From NCBI GenBank assembly GCA_027486725.1, contig JAIXOP010000015.1, positions 62,001 to 126,000 of the forward strand: a DNA stretch of 64,000 bases, written 5' to 3'. The stretch is from Burkholderiales bacterium. Its GTDB lineage: Bacteria; Pseudomonadota; Gammaproteobacteria; Burkholderiales; Burkholderiaceae_A. Made by a program: the position numbers and the translations under genes. The number at the start of each line of letters is the position of its first letter. Position 1 is the stretch's first letter. The notes under the pieces are model-generated. The model worked only from the letters and a program-made list of their open reading frames with translations, did no database searches and was not told the DNA's origin. Positions 16,711 through 27,340 of this stretch are shown piece after piece.

Positions 16711-17502
16711 ATGAGCTCTGCCATCCTCTACACCATCGGCGTATCCCACTTCAGCGAGAAGATCCGATGGCTTCTCGACCACGAGCAGATCCCCTACACC
16801 GAGCTGCCACTGACGCCCGCGTTCCATGTGCGGCCGATGCTGAAAAAGGGCGGCCGACGCAAGACCACCGTGCCTCTGCTGGAGATCGATGGCACTGCCA
16901 TTCAGAACAGTGCCGACATCGCCGCGCACCTCGCCCAAGTCCGCGCTCCCCTAAAAAGTGTTCCGCCCAGCCAGGCCGAGGCGATCCGCAGCATCGAGCG
17001 GCGGTTCGATGAGATCGGACGGCCCCTGGCCGGATACCTCTACAGCAGCAGCTTTGGCTTTCGGAAAGAGATCCTGCGCATCTGGACCCAGTTCGCTTCC
17101 CCCTGGCAGGCCTTCGTGCTGCGCCTGGCGTTCCCGCTAATTCGAAAGTCGCTCTCACGCAAGTTGCGCATCAATCCGGTGGACCTTCCCAAAAGCGCCC
17201 AGGCCGTGGGCGACGCCATCGCCTGGCTGGAGTCCGAGCTGGCCGATGGCCGACGCTATCTGGTCGGCAACCGGCTCAGCTATGCCGACATCGCCGCTGC
17301 CTCCATCCTGGCACCCCTGGCCTGCCCGGCCGAGCATCCCATCTATGGCCGCGCCGACTTCCAGCGGACGCTGGCCTCGGCGGCCGAGCCCTGGCGCCAG
17401 AGCCCTGCCCTGCAGTGGGTTCGCGAGGTCTATCGCCAACACCGTGGACCGGTCTGGCGGTCGCTGGCCCCCCACCTTCTGCACCGGGCAGAGATGCGCT
17501 AA
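16711..17502 (+). CDS. Glutathione S-transferase family protein
   Basis: A 263-residue protein with an N-terminal thioredoxin-fold domain (YTIGVSHFSEKIRWLLDHEQIPY, then the cis-Pro loop TVPLLEIDG and the glutathione-binding QNSADIAAHL) and a C-terminal helical domain with YLVGNRLSYADIAAASILAPLA. These are standard GST features; the position usually held by the catalytic Ser/Cys/Tyr is Ser14/Ser17 in GVSHFS. The substrate is unknown. Its start is the ATG at 16711; an in-frame TTG 21 bases upstream is less likely. It precedes the fatty-acid desaturase by 153 bp and could be transcribed with it. Confidence 0.82.
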   Translation: MSSAILYTIGVSHFSEKIRWLLDHEQIPYTELPLTPAFHVRPMLKKGGRRKTTVPLLEIDGTAIQNSADIAAHLAQVRAPLKSVPPSQAEAIRSIERRFDEIGRPLAGYLYSSSFGFRKEILRIWTQFASPWQAFVLRLAFPLIRKSLSRKLRINPVDLPKSAQAVGDAIAWLESELADGRRYLVGNRLSYADIAAASILAPLACPAEHPIYGRADFQRTLASAAEPWRQSPALQWVREVYRQHRGPVWRSLAPHLLHRAEMR

Positions 17503-17655
17503 GAACGAGGCCCTCGACAGCCCCAGGATTTAACTATTCACGCCACAGGGGGCATCGGCAGATAAAAACTTGTCGCCCGGAATCATGTGCGCGGCCTGCA
17601 CCTGGCCGACACTGCGTTCATACGTTTGTCCAACCCGAGCCCTCACGGAGGATCC

Positions 17656-18780
17656 ATGACCGCTCAGACCACTGCAGGCCAGCCCGCCTCGGCCGCACCC
17701 AAATCCCGCAACAAGCAGCTTCTCATCAACGCCGAAGACCAGAAACGCATTGCCCGAATCAAGGCCGCGGTGATGGCCGAGGGCGATCGTCTGCGCGCGG
17801 CCTATCCCATCCTGAAGCACCAGGACGCCATCGGCATCGGCATCCTGCTGTTTGCCATGGCCGGCGTGGGCCTGACCGCCTGGGGCTACCTGGCCGATGT
17901 GGTGGCCTGGTATGTCGCCATCCCGCTCATCGCCATGTTCCTCTCGCTCACGCACGAGCTGGAGCACGATCTCATCCACTCGATGTACTTCCGCAAGAAC
18001 CCGGTCATGCACCACCTGATGATGGCCCTGGTCTGGATCTGCCGGCCTAGCACCATCAATCCCTGGGTGCGCAAGCATCTGCATCTGCACCACCACAAGC
18101 ACTCGGGCACCGAGACCGACCTCGAAGAGCGCGCCATCACCAACGGCGAAAAAATGGGGCCCCTGCGCCTTCTGATGATGCTCGACCTCGAACTCTCGGT
18201 GGTTCTGCGCATCTTCAAGCTGCCCCGCGGTCGTCGCATGAAGACCCTGCTGATGGGCGCCGCAGCCAATTTCCCGCTCGCCTCCGCCTTCTGGGTGGGC
18301 TGGCATGCCTATGTGACCTTCTGGGCCATCGAGGGTGGTGCGGCCTTGTTGGGCATGAGCGTCGCCTGGCCGGCATGGGTCTCTGAAAATGTGGCGCTGG
18401 CCAACACGATCGCTGTGCTCATCTTCGCCCCCAACCTGCTGCGCTCTTTCAGCATCAACTTCATCAGCTCGAACATGCACTACTTCGGCGACATCGAAGA
18501 TGGCAACTTCGTGCAGCAGTGTCAGGTGCTCAACAGCAAGTGGTTCTTCATTCCCCACCTCTTTTGCTTCAACTTTGGCAGCACCCATGCCATCCACCAC
18601 TTTGTGGTGCGCGATCCGTTCTACCTGCGGCAGCTCACCGCACCGGTGGCCCACCAAGTGATGCGCGAGAATGGCGTGCGATTCAATGACCTCGGCAGCT
18701 TCTGGCGGGCCAACCGTTGGTCAATGCATGGGGAGGCCTCTAAGCCCTCCTCACTCGGAGGCCAAACGGCCGCGGCATAG
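17656..18780 (+). CDS. Membrane fatty-acid desaturase (di-iron)
   Basis: A 374-residue integral membrane protein with the three His boxes of the membrane di-iron desaturase/hydroxylase family: H100-x3-H104 with H108 (SLTHELEHDLIH), the dense HLHLHHHKH at 141-149, and HAIHH at 311-315, plus His275 in NMHYFGD. Hydrophobic segments at about 58-78, 83-98, 205-225 and 250-268 fit a four-helix membrane enzyme. The start at 17656 has a good GGAGGA ribosome site. Its 3' end overlaps that of the P450 gene on the other strand by 41 bases. Substrate is unknown; an acyl chain is likely, and alkane or sterol-type substrates are less so. Confidence 0.87.
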   Translation: MTAQTTAGQPASAAPKSRNKQLLINAEDQKRIARIKAAVMAEGDRLRAAYPILKHQDAIGIGILLFAMAGVGLTAWGYLADVVAWYVAIPLIAMFLSLTHELEHDLIHSMYFRKNPVMHHLMMALVWICRPSTINPWVRKHLHLHHHKHSGTETDLEERAITNGEKMGPLRLLMMLDLELSVVLRIFKLPRGRRMKTLLMGAAANFPLASAFWVGWHAYVTFWAIEGGAALLGMSVAWPAWVSENVALANTIAVLIFAPNLLRSFSINFISSNMHYFGDIEDGNFVQQCQVLNSKWFFIPHLFCFNFGSTHAIHHFVVRDPFYLRQLTAPVAHQVMRENGVRFNDLGSFWRANRWSMHGEASKPSSLGGQTAAA

Positions 18781-20170
18781 CCACCAGGCCAAAGTCGAAC
18801 CGAATCGCTTCGTCGGGCCCCGGCCCCTCGAAGCGATATCGTTTTAGGGCCTCCGACAAATAGGCCTTGAGCTCCACCAACGACAGGTTTCGCCCCGGGC
18901 ACATGCGCGGACCACCACCGAAGGGCATGGGCATGGCCTTGACCGCCTTGGCGAGCTCGGCCTTGTCGGCATAACGGGCGGGATCGAATCCACCCCCCGG
19001 ATGGGCCATGGCCGAGAGCGCGGCCTTGTGCGCCAAAAGAATCAGGGGATGCTCAGCTCCGATGGTCTCGCCGCGAACCTCAAAGGGCTCGCGTCCATCT
19101 GAGAAGAAGAATGGTGCGGGTGTGTAGATGCGCAGGGCCTCGTAGATCGCGCCCTCCAGCAATGGAAATTGGCCGATGCCCGACAGGGGAATGCGGCCAC
19201 CAGCCTGACGCTCGCCCTCGCGCACCTCCTCGGCGATGCGCTCCTGCCACCGTGGGTTTTGGGCCAGCAGAAACAGGGCCCCGGCCAGCGTGGTGCTGGT
19301 GGTGTCCTGACCCGCCACCAGAACCTCGATCGCCTCGCGCTCGATCTCCTCGTCGGTGAAGGCGTCTTCGCCCGCCTGGCGCAGGCACATGGCCTCGACG
19401 AGGGTGCGTGCGACAAACGACTCGCCCTCGCGCTGAATCCGGGCCCGCGCCTCGGCAACAAGCTGTCGCGAGAGGGCGATCAGACGGCGCCGGGCCGCCC
19501 AGAACTGCCGATTGCTGCGGGTCGGCAGCAGATGCACGCCGGGCAGTGGGGTGGCGATGAGCCGGCCGATGCCGGCCATGAGGGTCTCGGCGTCTTCGTA
19601 GATGGCATCGCGGTGCGCGCTCAGCAGCTCCCGGCTGTCGCCGAAGGTGAGCGACTGGATGACCTCGCCGGAGAAGCGTTTGGCCCGGGCGGTGATCTCG
19701 ATCGCCTCGCCCGCGACCGCGGGCTCCATATCGTTGCGCAGGCGCGAATCAACGACATCCCAGACCATCTGCTCGGCGGCCGAGAGGCTCTGCGCTCCCA
19801 GGGCACGAACCAGCATTGCGCGACGGCGACTCCATTCCTCGCCCTCGGCCACAAAGACCGACCCCAGAAGGTCGGCCTTGTGGAAGGTCTGCTTGCCCAT
19901 GGGGCCCCGAGAGCCCCCGTTGGGCCGATGGAGCATCGCAAGCTGGCAGACCTCGGGATCGGCGGTCACCACATACCAGCGGCCCTGCAGGCGCACCGAG
20001 AAGGGATCGCCATAGGTGTCGTGGCAGGCATGCAACCAGTCGATGAATCGCCGCGGGCTGCCCAGGCCCAGGGCACTGCCGATCAGTGGGTAGACCTTGG
20101 GGCCAGGCAGCTGGGCGGGGTCTCCGAAGTGAAGATGGCGGGCCTGGGTGGTTGGCTGGGGAAGTGCCAT
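18740..20170 (-). CDS. Cytochrome P450
   Basis: A 476-residue soluble P450. The I-helix oxygen-binding motif is AGQDTTS (286-292), the ExxR motif is EALR (344-347), and the heme loop FGGGPRMCPGRNL carries the axial Cys424. The N-terminal LPGPKVYPLIGSAL is the proline-rich hinge seen in many P450s; there is no membrane anchor. The start at 20170 lies 8 bp after the stop of the acyl-CoA ligase gene, so the two are one operon. That context suggests a fatty-acid or other carboxylic substrate, but the family is too diverse to say. Redox partners are not encoded nearby. Confidence 0.93.
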   Translation of the reverse strand: MALPQPTTQARHLHFGDPAQLPGPKVYPLIGSALGLGSPRRFIDWLHACHDTYGDPFSVRLQGRWYVVTADPEVCQLAMLHRPNGGSRGPMGKQTFHKADLLGSVFVAEGEEWSRRRAMLVRALGAQSLSAAEQMVWDVVDSRLRNDMEPAVAGEAIEITARAKRFSGEVIQSLTFGDSRELLSAHRDAIYEDAETLMAGIGRLIATPLPGVHLLPTRSNRQFWAARRRLIALSRQLVAEARARIQREGESFVARTLVEAMCLRQAGEDAFTDEEIEREAIEVLVAGQDTTSTTLAGALFLLAQNPRWQERIAEEVREGERQAGGRIPLSGIGQFPLLEGAIYEALRIYTPAPFFFSDGREPFEVRGETIGAEHPLILLAHKAALSAMAHPGGGFDPARYADKAELAKAVKAMPMPFGGGPRMCPGRNLSLVELKAYLSEALKRYRFEGPGPDEAIRFDFGLVAMPRPFGLRVRRA

Positions 20171-20178
20171 GGGGTCCT

Positions 20179-21834
<1,656 letters not shown>

Positions 21835-21919
21835 GGAAAACTCCTTAAGATGCCGTTGGGCGAGCGAAGGCGCACTGAGTCTAGAGACACTCCCGCCCAA
21901 AAAACGACTGAGGAATTCC

Positions 21920-22471
21920 ATGGGGCGACGAATCTTTTTACTGGCTGGAGCCGGCACTGTCGGTCGGCTTGGGCTGCTCGGCATGATCTGCATGATCGGC
22001 GTGTCGGGCTGCGCCGTGCCGCAGTCGGTCCGATGCGAGTACGCCAACTGGGAGGCGCTGGGCGCCCGCGATGCCGCCCGGGGCGCGCCCCTGCTGAAGC
22101 TGGAGGCCTACCGAAATGCCTGCGCGGGCACTGGCGTGGTTCCCGATGCCGCGGCCTACCAAAAGGGATGGTCGGGGGAGCGCCGGGCGATCACCAACAG
22201 CAAGAGCGCTGTGAAGCTGAGCGCCGAGGCCGAGGCCCGACGAACAGAGATTCAAACGGCAATTAAAAATTTCGAGGCCAACATCGCCAGCCTCAACCAG
22301 GAAATCACTCGCCTGCAGGCCGAAGCGGACCGGCTGCCAGCGGGATCCAATGAGCAGAATCAGGTTCTTGCACGGCAACGCCGCCTAACAGGCCTGCTCA
22401 CCGAGCAGATGGGGGCGCGATCTGCCGCCACCCTGAATCTGCAGATGATCGAGCAGGGCATCGGGCCCTGA
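21920..22471 (+). CDS. DUF2799-like lipoprotein
   Basis: A 183-residue exported protein with a signal peptide ending in the lipobox VSGC, followed by YANWEALGARDAARG and AYQKGWSGE, features of DUF2799 proteins. The C-terminal half (about 95-165) is a predicted coiled coil with heptads such as AEARRTEIQTAIKNFEANI and ending near LRQ-rich segments. It should be anchored in the envelope facing the periplasm. The start at 21920 has a TGAGGA ribosome site. It is divergent from the acyl-CoA ligase with an 85-bp gap. Function is unknown. Confidence 0.78.
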   Translation: MGRRIFLLAGAGTVGRLGLLGMICMIGVSGCAVPQSVRCEYANWEALGARDAARGAPLLKLEAYRNACAGTGVVPDAAAYQKGWSGERRAITNSKSAVKLSAEAEARRTEIQTAIKNFEANIASLNQEITRLQAEADRLPAGSNEQNQVLARQRRLTGLLTEQMGARSAATLNLQMIEQGIGP

Positions 22472-22504
22472 TCGGCCGCGGATCGGCCCCCGCATCGAGG
22501 TGAC

Positions 22505-24001
22505 TCAGATGCTGGGGCGGCGGTCCTTCCAAGGATGGGCCTGCTCCAGCTGAGCCGCCAGTCGCAACAGAGTGCCCTCCTCTCCCCAACGGCCCGTGAA
22601 CATCATCCCGATGGGCAGGCCCGATCGGCTGGTGTGCAGCGGCACGCTCATGCTGGGCTGCCCGGTCACATTGGCGGGCATGGTCTGCGACGCAAAATTG
22701 AAGATGCGTCGGCCGCTCTTGACCACGAAGGATTTCTGCTTGGCGAGCCAGCCGATCGGCAGAAAGCGCAGCGCCTTGACCTCGAACAATTCGGCGGTCG
22801 TAGGGCAGAGCTCTCCGACTCGCACCGGCGGGGTTCCCAGGGTGCTCGTCAGCAACGCGTCATAGCGATCAAAGCGCGTCATCCATTGGCGTGAGAACTG
22901 GTGCAGCGTGGCCACGGCCAGAGACACATCGGCGGCAGTAAAGAGGCTGCCGAGCTGGATGGTGGCCCAGCTTCGTGCCTCAAAGTCCGCGGGGCCCAGG
23001 CGACGGCCGAGCTCGATCTCCAGAGACCGGCGGGTGGCTGCCATTTCCGCACAGACCAGAACCGAGTAGGCGTAGATGAACTCCTCTCGATCGATGGGCA
23101 GCGAGACCTCCTCGCACCGGTGCCCCAGGGCCTCGAGTTGACGCACCGTGGCCAGGACCGCGGCCTTGCACTCGGGGTCGAGCGACTCGCCCAAGGCGGC
23201 GTCGGTGGAGTAGGCGATGGTCAGGCCCTCGGCAGGCCTCTGGATCAGGGACTCGTAGGATCCCTCGGGCGGCGCCAGACGCAACAACTGCCCTGGGTAT
23301 GGCCCTTGAAGGCGATCGAGCATGCGCGCCGAGTCGCGAACGCTCCAAGACACCGCCAACTCGGCAATCGCGCCGTACCATCCGTCGGCCTGATGCGGGC
23401 CCGATGGGACTCGGCCGCGCGTGGGTTTCAGGCCAAAAAGTCCGCAGCAGCTGGCGGGAATGCGAATCGACCCACCGCCATCGCTGGCGCTGGCCATGGG
23501 CACCACGCCCGCAGCCACGGCAGCAGCCGCACCACCACTGGAGCCGCCCGGCGAGTGCTGGAGGTTCCAGGGATTTCTGGCCGACCCGGTGAGCTCGGGG
23601 TCCGTGGCCGGCGTGATGCCGAACTCGGGCGTGTTGGTCTTGCCAAAGGTCACCAGGCCTGCGGCCTTGATGCGCGCCACATACTCCGCATCGCCCTTGG
23701 GAATCTTGCCGCGGCAGGCCCGGCTGCCGTTTTCCATGGGGACTCCGGCGAACCCACAAATGAGGTCTTTCAGAAGAAACGGAACCCCAGCGAAGCCATC
23801 GCCCGTGGGACGGGATGGAAGATCTCGAATGGCCTGCTCGGCCTGCGGGCGCATGGTTCGAACGACGGCATTGATGGCAGGGTTGACCTCTTCCATCCGA
23901 CGCCAGGCAATGTCAAGCAGCTCCGTTGCAGTGACCTCGCCTCGAGCCAGCAGCTGGGCCAGGGACACCGCGTCGTGGCGGACGTATTCGTCGAATCTCA
24001 T
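22505..24001 (-). CDS. Amidase-signature family hydrolase
   Basis: A 498-residue enzyme with the Ser-cisSer-Lys triad of amidase-signature proteins: Lys78 (PFLLKDL), Ser154 ([15 protein letters not shown]) and Ser178 ([12 protein letters not shown]). The C-terminal FNVTGQP-like [21 protein letters not shown] is also typical. Such enzymes hydrolyse amides such as 6-aminohexanoate oligomers, aryl or acyl amides; the substrate here cannot be told. It lacks the GatA-specific context, with no gatB or gatC nearby, so it is not a glutamyl-tRNA amidotransferase. It is divergent from the CNNM-type gene by 71 bp. Confidence 0.9.
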   Translation of the reverse strand: MRFDEYVRHDAVSLAQLLARGEVTATELLDIAWRRMEEVNPAINAVVRTMRPQAEQAIRDLPSRPTGDGFAGVPFLLKDLICGFAGVPMENGSRACRGKIPKGDAEYVARIKAAGLVTFGKTNTPEFGITPATDPELTGSARNPWNLQHSPGGSSGGAAAAVAAGVVPMASASDGGGSIRIPASCCGLFGLKPTRGRVPSGPHQADGWYGAIAELAVSWSVRDSARMLDRLQGPYPGQLLRLAPPEGSYESLIQRPAEGLTIAYSTDAALGESLDPECKAAVLATVRQLEALGHRCEEVSLPIDREEFIYAYSVLVCAEMAATRRSLEIELGRRLGPADFEARSWATIQLGSLFTAADVSLAVATLHQFSRQWMTRFDRYDALLTSTLGTPPVRVGELCPTTAELFEVKALRFLPIGWLAKQKSFVVKSGRRIFNFASQTMPANVTGQPSMSVPLHTSRSGLPIGMMFTGRWGEEGTLLRLAAQLEQAHPWKDRRPSI

Positions 24002-24072
24002 GGGGGCTCCCGAAAAAGGTTTGTGAGAAACTACCCGCTTCGCAACCCTGGGCGCAAGTCTGCGCCTGATGA

Positions 24073-25380
24073 ATGGAAATCCTGATTCTCTTGGGCCTCA
24101 TTGTGTTGAATGGGGTCTTTGCGATGTCCGAAATCGCGCTGGTCACTGCCAAGCGCTCCCGCCTCGCCCGAAGGGTCGATGCCGGCGACAAAGCCGCCCA
24201 ACACGCACTCGATCTGGCCGAGCACCCCACCCGGTTCCTCTCCACCATCCAGATTGGCATCACCTCCATCGGCATCCTCAATGGCATCGTCGGCGAGGCT
24301 GCCTTGGCAGGCCCCTTGGCGCAGGGGCTCATGGGCCATGGGATGGAGGAAGACGCAGCAGCCATTCTTGCCACCGTGATCGTGGTGGTCTCCATCACGT
24401 ACCTCTCGATCGTGGTGGGTGAGTTGGTCCCCAAGCGACTCGGCCAAGTGAACCCCGAGGCCATCGCGCGCCGGGTAGCACCGACCATGCGCATCCTGGG
24501 CGTCATCACCCAGCCCTTTGTCCGCTTGCTTACCTTCTCCACGGAAGTAGTCCTGCGGATCGTTGGCCCTCGCTCTGGCCAAGATCAGTCGGTCACAGAA
24601 GAAGACATTGAGGCACTGCTCGAAGAGGGCTCCTCCTCCGGAGCCATCGACCCCGCCGAGCACGACATGGTGCGCAATGTGTTCCGCCTCGACGACCGCC
24701 AAATTGGATCCCTCATGATCCCCCGGGCGGCCATCGTCTATCTCGATGTGGAATCCCCCGAGGCAACCCTGCGCCAGCAACTGGCGGAGGCCGAGCACAG
24801 CCGATTCCCGGTCTGCTCGGGCGGTCTCGAGCATATTCTGGGGATCGCCGACACCAAGCGCCTTCTTTCCCAGGCCATCCGCGGCGACGCCCTGAACCTG
24901 AGGCAGAGCCTGAGCCCAGCGACCTTCGTGCCCGAGACCCTCACCGGCCGCGAGCTGCTCGAGAACTTCCGCACCAACAACATTCAGTTCGCCCTGGTGG
25001 TCGACGAGTACGGCGAGGTGCAGGGCCTGGTGACCCTGCAGGATGTGCTCGAGGCCATCACCGGCGAATTCAAGACCGACACCGCGGAGGAGTCGTGGGC
25101 CTTCCAGCGCGATGATGGCGGCTGGCTCCTGGATGGCCTCATCCCGTTGCCGGAACTGAAAGACTGCCTGGAGCTGGGCCTGCTGCCCGAAGAGGAAAAA
25201 GGCCGCTACCAGACGCTCAGCGGCATGGTGCAGCTCCTGCTTGGCCGGCTTCCCCGGCTGGGAGACCGTGTGACTTGGGGGGGATGGACCTTCGAGGTCA
25301 TCGACCTCGACGGACGGCGCCTGGACAAGGTCTTGGCACTGCCAGAGGCTAAGGAATCGCCACCTGCGGCATCCGCGTGA
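24073..25380 (+). CDS. CNNM/CorC-HlyC-type membrane transport-associated protein
   Basis: A 435-residue protein: an N-terminal DUF21/CNNM membrane domain (about 1-180, with hydrophobic segments near 1-21, 55-80, 95-120 and 130-150), a pair of CBS domains (about 205-330, including DNNIQFALVVDEYGEVQGLVTLQD-like segment FALVVDEYGEV), and a C-terminal CorC_HlyC FAD-like domain (about 345-425, with GDRVTWGGWTFEVIDLDGRRLD). Relatives are linked to Mg2+ or Co2+ efflux; the old name hemolysin is misleading. Its last 32 bases overlap the end of mtgA on the other strand. Confidence 0.89.
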   Translation: MEILILLGLIVLNGVFAMSEIALVTAKRSRLARRVDAGDKAAQHALDLAEHPTRFLSTIQIGITSIGILNGIVGEAALAGPLAQGLMGHGMEEDAAAILATVIVVVSITYLSIVVGELVPKRLGQVNPEAIARRVAPTMRILGVITQPFVRLLTFSTEVVLRIVGPRSGQDQSVTEEDIEALLEEGSSSGAIDPAEHDMVRNVFRLDDRQIGSLMIPRAAIVYLDVESPEATLRQQLAEAEHSRFPVCSGGLEHILGIADTKRLLSQAIRGDALNLRQSLSPATFVPETLTGRELLENFRTNNIQFALVVDEYGEVQGLVTLQDVLEAITGEFKTDTAEESWAFQRDDGGWLLDGLIPLPELKDCLELGLLPEEEKGRYQTLSGMVQLLLGRLPRLGDRVTWGGWTFEVIDLDGRRLDKVLALPEAKESPPAASA

Positions 25381-26050
25381 GGATGGATTCGGCCTTGCGT
25401 TGAACAAAGGCTGAGCCGCGGTTGCGATCGAACCGCCGCGGGGCGGGGAGAATCGACGCCAGCCATGCAGACTGCTCCGGCGAGAGCTGGGAGGCGCCAA
25501 TGCCGTAGTAGTGCTGGGCTGCAGCCTCGATGCCAAAGACCCCAACGCCAAACTCGGCCACATTGAGATAAATCTCAAGGATGCGGCGCTTGGGCAGCAG
25601 AAGCTCCAGCAGTGGGGTCAGCAGCAGCTCCTGCCCCTTGCGGATGTAGCTCTGACGGGGCGATAGGTAGAGGTTTTTAACCAGCTGCATGCTGATCGTG
25701 CTGCCGCCGCGGCGAATCCGCCCCGAATCGCGGTTGGCCTTGGCTGCCTGCTCGATGGCATCCCAATCCAGACCATCGTGCTCCACAAAGCGGGAGTCTT
25801 CGGCGGCAATCACCGCCCTCTTGGTGTGGCTCGGGATACGGGAGTAATCCACCCACCGATGCCGAATGGCTGTAAGCGTCTTGGCTGCCGCGAGAGCCTC
25901 GGCCTGCTGGCGCATAAAGGCTGTGGACTCGGGGTTGCGCCAATAGAGACTGGCCATGTGCACGGCATGGGCCAACACCCAGGCGACGGGCAGGGCCATC
26001 AAGGCAAAGAGCAGCAGTCTGGGGAACCTCCTGGGCATGGGCCGCATCAT
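25349..26050 (-). CDS. mtgA: Monofunctional peptidoglycan transglycosylase MtgA
   Basis: A 233-residue GT51 glycosyltransferase that polymerises lipid II into glycan strands. An N-terminal membrane anchor lies at about residues 9-28. The catalytic motifs follow: AVIAAEDSRFVEHDGLD (first catalytic Glu), RGGSTISMQLVKNLYL, RKGQELLLTPLLE and the ILEIYLNVAEFG block with the second Glu. No transpeptidase domain is present, as expected for MtgA. The start at 26050 (ATGATG) or three codons later fits the family; a longer frame lacks support. Tail-to-tail overlap with the CNNM gene is 32 bases. Confidence 0.95.
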   Translation of the reverse strand: MMRPMPRRFPRLLLFALMALPVAWVLAHAVHMASLYWRNPESTAFMRQQAEALAAAKTLTAIRHRWVDYSRIPSHTKRAVIAAEDSRFVEHDGLDWDAIEQAAKANRDSGRIRRGGSTISMQLVKNLYLSPRQSYIRKGQELLLTPLLELLLPKRRILEIYLNVAEFGVGVFGIEAAAQHYYGIGASQLSPEQSAWLASILPAPRRFDRNRGSAFVQRKAESILTRMPQVAIP

Positions 26051-26179
26051 AACGGCAGCTGTTTGGTCATTCGCCGAGCAGCGCCGCTCATTCCCTCGCC
26101 TATCTGAATGGGCCCTACCCTGTTGCTTTGCCCGTTGTTCCCCCGTCGAGTTCCCCGTCAACCCACTGCAACTCATCCC

Positions 26180-26578
26180 ATGCCCTCCATCGCCCTAGCC
26201 CTATCCCGCGTTTCCGTGGCCATCGCTGGCCTTGCCCTCAGCATTGCCGCCAGCGCCATGGACATCCTTCCGTACTCAGCCACCGCATTTAGCGCACTTC
26301 AGGCCCAGGGCAAACCCAGCGCCCTGCACTTCCACGCCAGCTGGTGTGGAACCTGCGTCGCCCAGGAAAAAGCCCTCAAAGAGATCAAGGCCGACCCCGC
26401 CCTCGCCGGCTTCACCGTCCTGGTGGTCGACTACGACCAGGAGAAAGAGCTGCGCAAGACCATGAAGGTTCGCTCGCAGTCGGTCTTCTTGGTGTTCAAG
26501 GGCACCACCGAGGTGGCCCGCAGCGGCAGCGAGACCAAGGCCCCGAAGATCAAGGCCCTCTTCCAAGAAGCCCTCTGA
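26180..26578 (+). CDS. Periplasmic thioredoxin-family protein
   Basis: A 132-residue exported thioredoxin fold with a signal peptide of about 26 residues (ends SAMDIL) and the redox motif WCGTC (Cys56, Cys59). The remainder, LVVDYDQEKELRKTMKVRSQSVFLVFKGTTEV, follows the thioredoxin core with Ser-Val in place of the usual cis-Pro neighbour pair. It is followed with no spacing and in the same reading frame by a CcdA/DsbD-type membrane protein, which should supply it with electrons from cytoplasmic thioredoxin. A role in periplasmic disulfide reduction or cytochrome c maturation is inferred. Confidence 0.86.
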   Translation: MPSIALALSRVSVAIAGLALSIAASAMDILPYSATAFSALQAQGKPSALHFHASWCGTCVAQEKALKEIKADPALAGFTVLVVDYDQEKELRKTMKVRSQSVFLVFKGTTEVARSGSETKAPKIKALFQEAL

Positions 26579-27292
26579 GTGGGCGATCTTGGCATCGCGC
26601 TGGTGGCCGGCGGACTGACCACCCTCAATCCCTGCGTTTTTCCGATTCTGCCGCTGGTGATTGGCGCTGCGGTGCAGGCCAATCGACTGGCCCCGGTGCT
26701 GATGGGCCTGGGGATGGCCACGTCGTTTGCCCTGCTGGGCGTGAGCATCGGCTACCTCACCGATGTGCTCAACATCGACCAGGATGCAATCCGCACGGGC
26801 TCGGCCGTTCTCCTGGTGGTCTTCGGCCTGGTGCTTCTCGTCCCCAAGGCCAAGGAACTGTTCACCCGCGCCATTTCTCCAGTTGCCAACCGGGCCAACA
26901 CCATGGGCGACTCGGTGGATCAGTCGAGCATCGGTGGCGCATTCGCCATGGGCATGCTCTTGGGTCTGGTCTGGACGCCCTGTTCGGGGCCCTTGCTGGC
27001 ATCCACCCTGGCGCTGGCCGCCGACGGTGGCGCAGCCCAGGCCGGGATCACCTTGGGGGTCTTTGGTTTTGGTGCGGCAGTGCCGCTGATGCTGGTGGGA
27101 TACCTCGGTCGCGGATCACTCACCACCCTGCGGGGATGGGTGCTGCGGCATGGAGATCAAGCGCAAAAAGTCATGGGCGTTCTGCTCGTTGCGGTCGGGG
27201 TGATGGTGCTTGCCGGCATCGACAAACAGCTCGAGGCGGCGCTCAACGCCGTGTTGCCGCAGTCGTGGTTTGAGCTCACCACCCGCTTCTGA
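26579..27292 (+). CDS. CcdA/DsbD-type transmembrane thiol-disulfide electron carrier
   Basis: A 237-residue protein with six hydrophobic segments and the two membrane cysteines of the DsbD/CcdA family, in NPCVFPILPL and WTPCSGPLLA. These relay electrons from cytoplasmic thioredoxin to periplasmic partners. The frame opens with GTG directly after the TGA of the thioredoxin gene, and both genes are in the same frame. GTG is the only start that keeps the first membrane Cys segment. A small hairpin (27283-27302) spans its stop codon. Confidence 0.87.
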   Translation: MGDLGIALVAGGLTTLNPCVFPILPLVIGAAVQANRLAPVLMGLGMATSFALLGVSIGYLTDVLNIDQDAIRTGSAVLLVVFGLVLLVPKAKELFTRAISPVANRANTMGDSVDQSSIGGAFAMGMLLGLVWTPCSGPLLASTLALAADGGAAQAGITLGVFGFGAAVPLMLVGYLGRGSLTTLRGWVLRHGDQAQKVMGVLLVAVGVMVLAGIDKQLEAALNAVLPQSWFELTTRF

Positions 27293-27302
27293 GCGGAAGC
27301 GG
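27283..27302. terminator. Small hairpin at the end of the CcdA-like gene
   Basis: Arms CCGCTTC and GAAGCGG enclose a 6-nt loop covering the stop codon of the CcdA-like gene, in the 48-bp gap before the convergent pilus operon end. There is no T-run, so termination function is uncertain. Confidence 0.3.
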
Positions 27303-27340
27303 ACGGGAGAGTGAATGGCGCACTTGCCCATGGCAATGCG

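Noticed and set aside
18740-18780. Frameshift or misassembly at the desaturase-P450 junction
   Set aside because: Both proteins have normal C-termini for their families; a 41-base tail-to-tail overlap is plausible and matches a similar 32-base overlap at 25349-25380.
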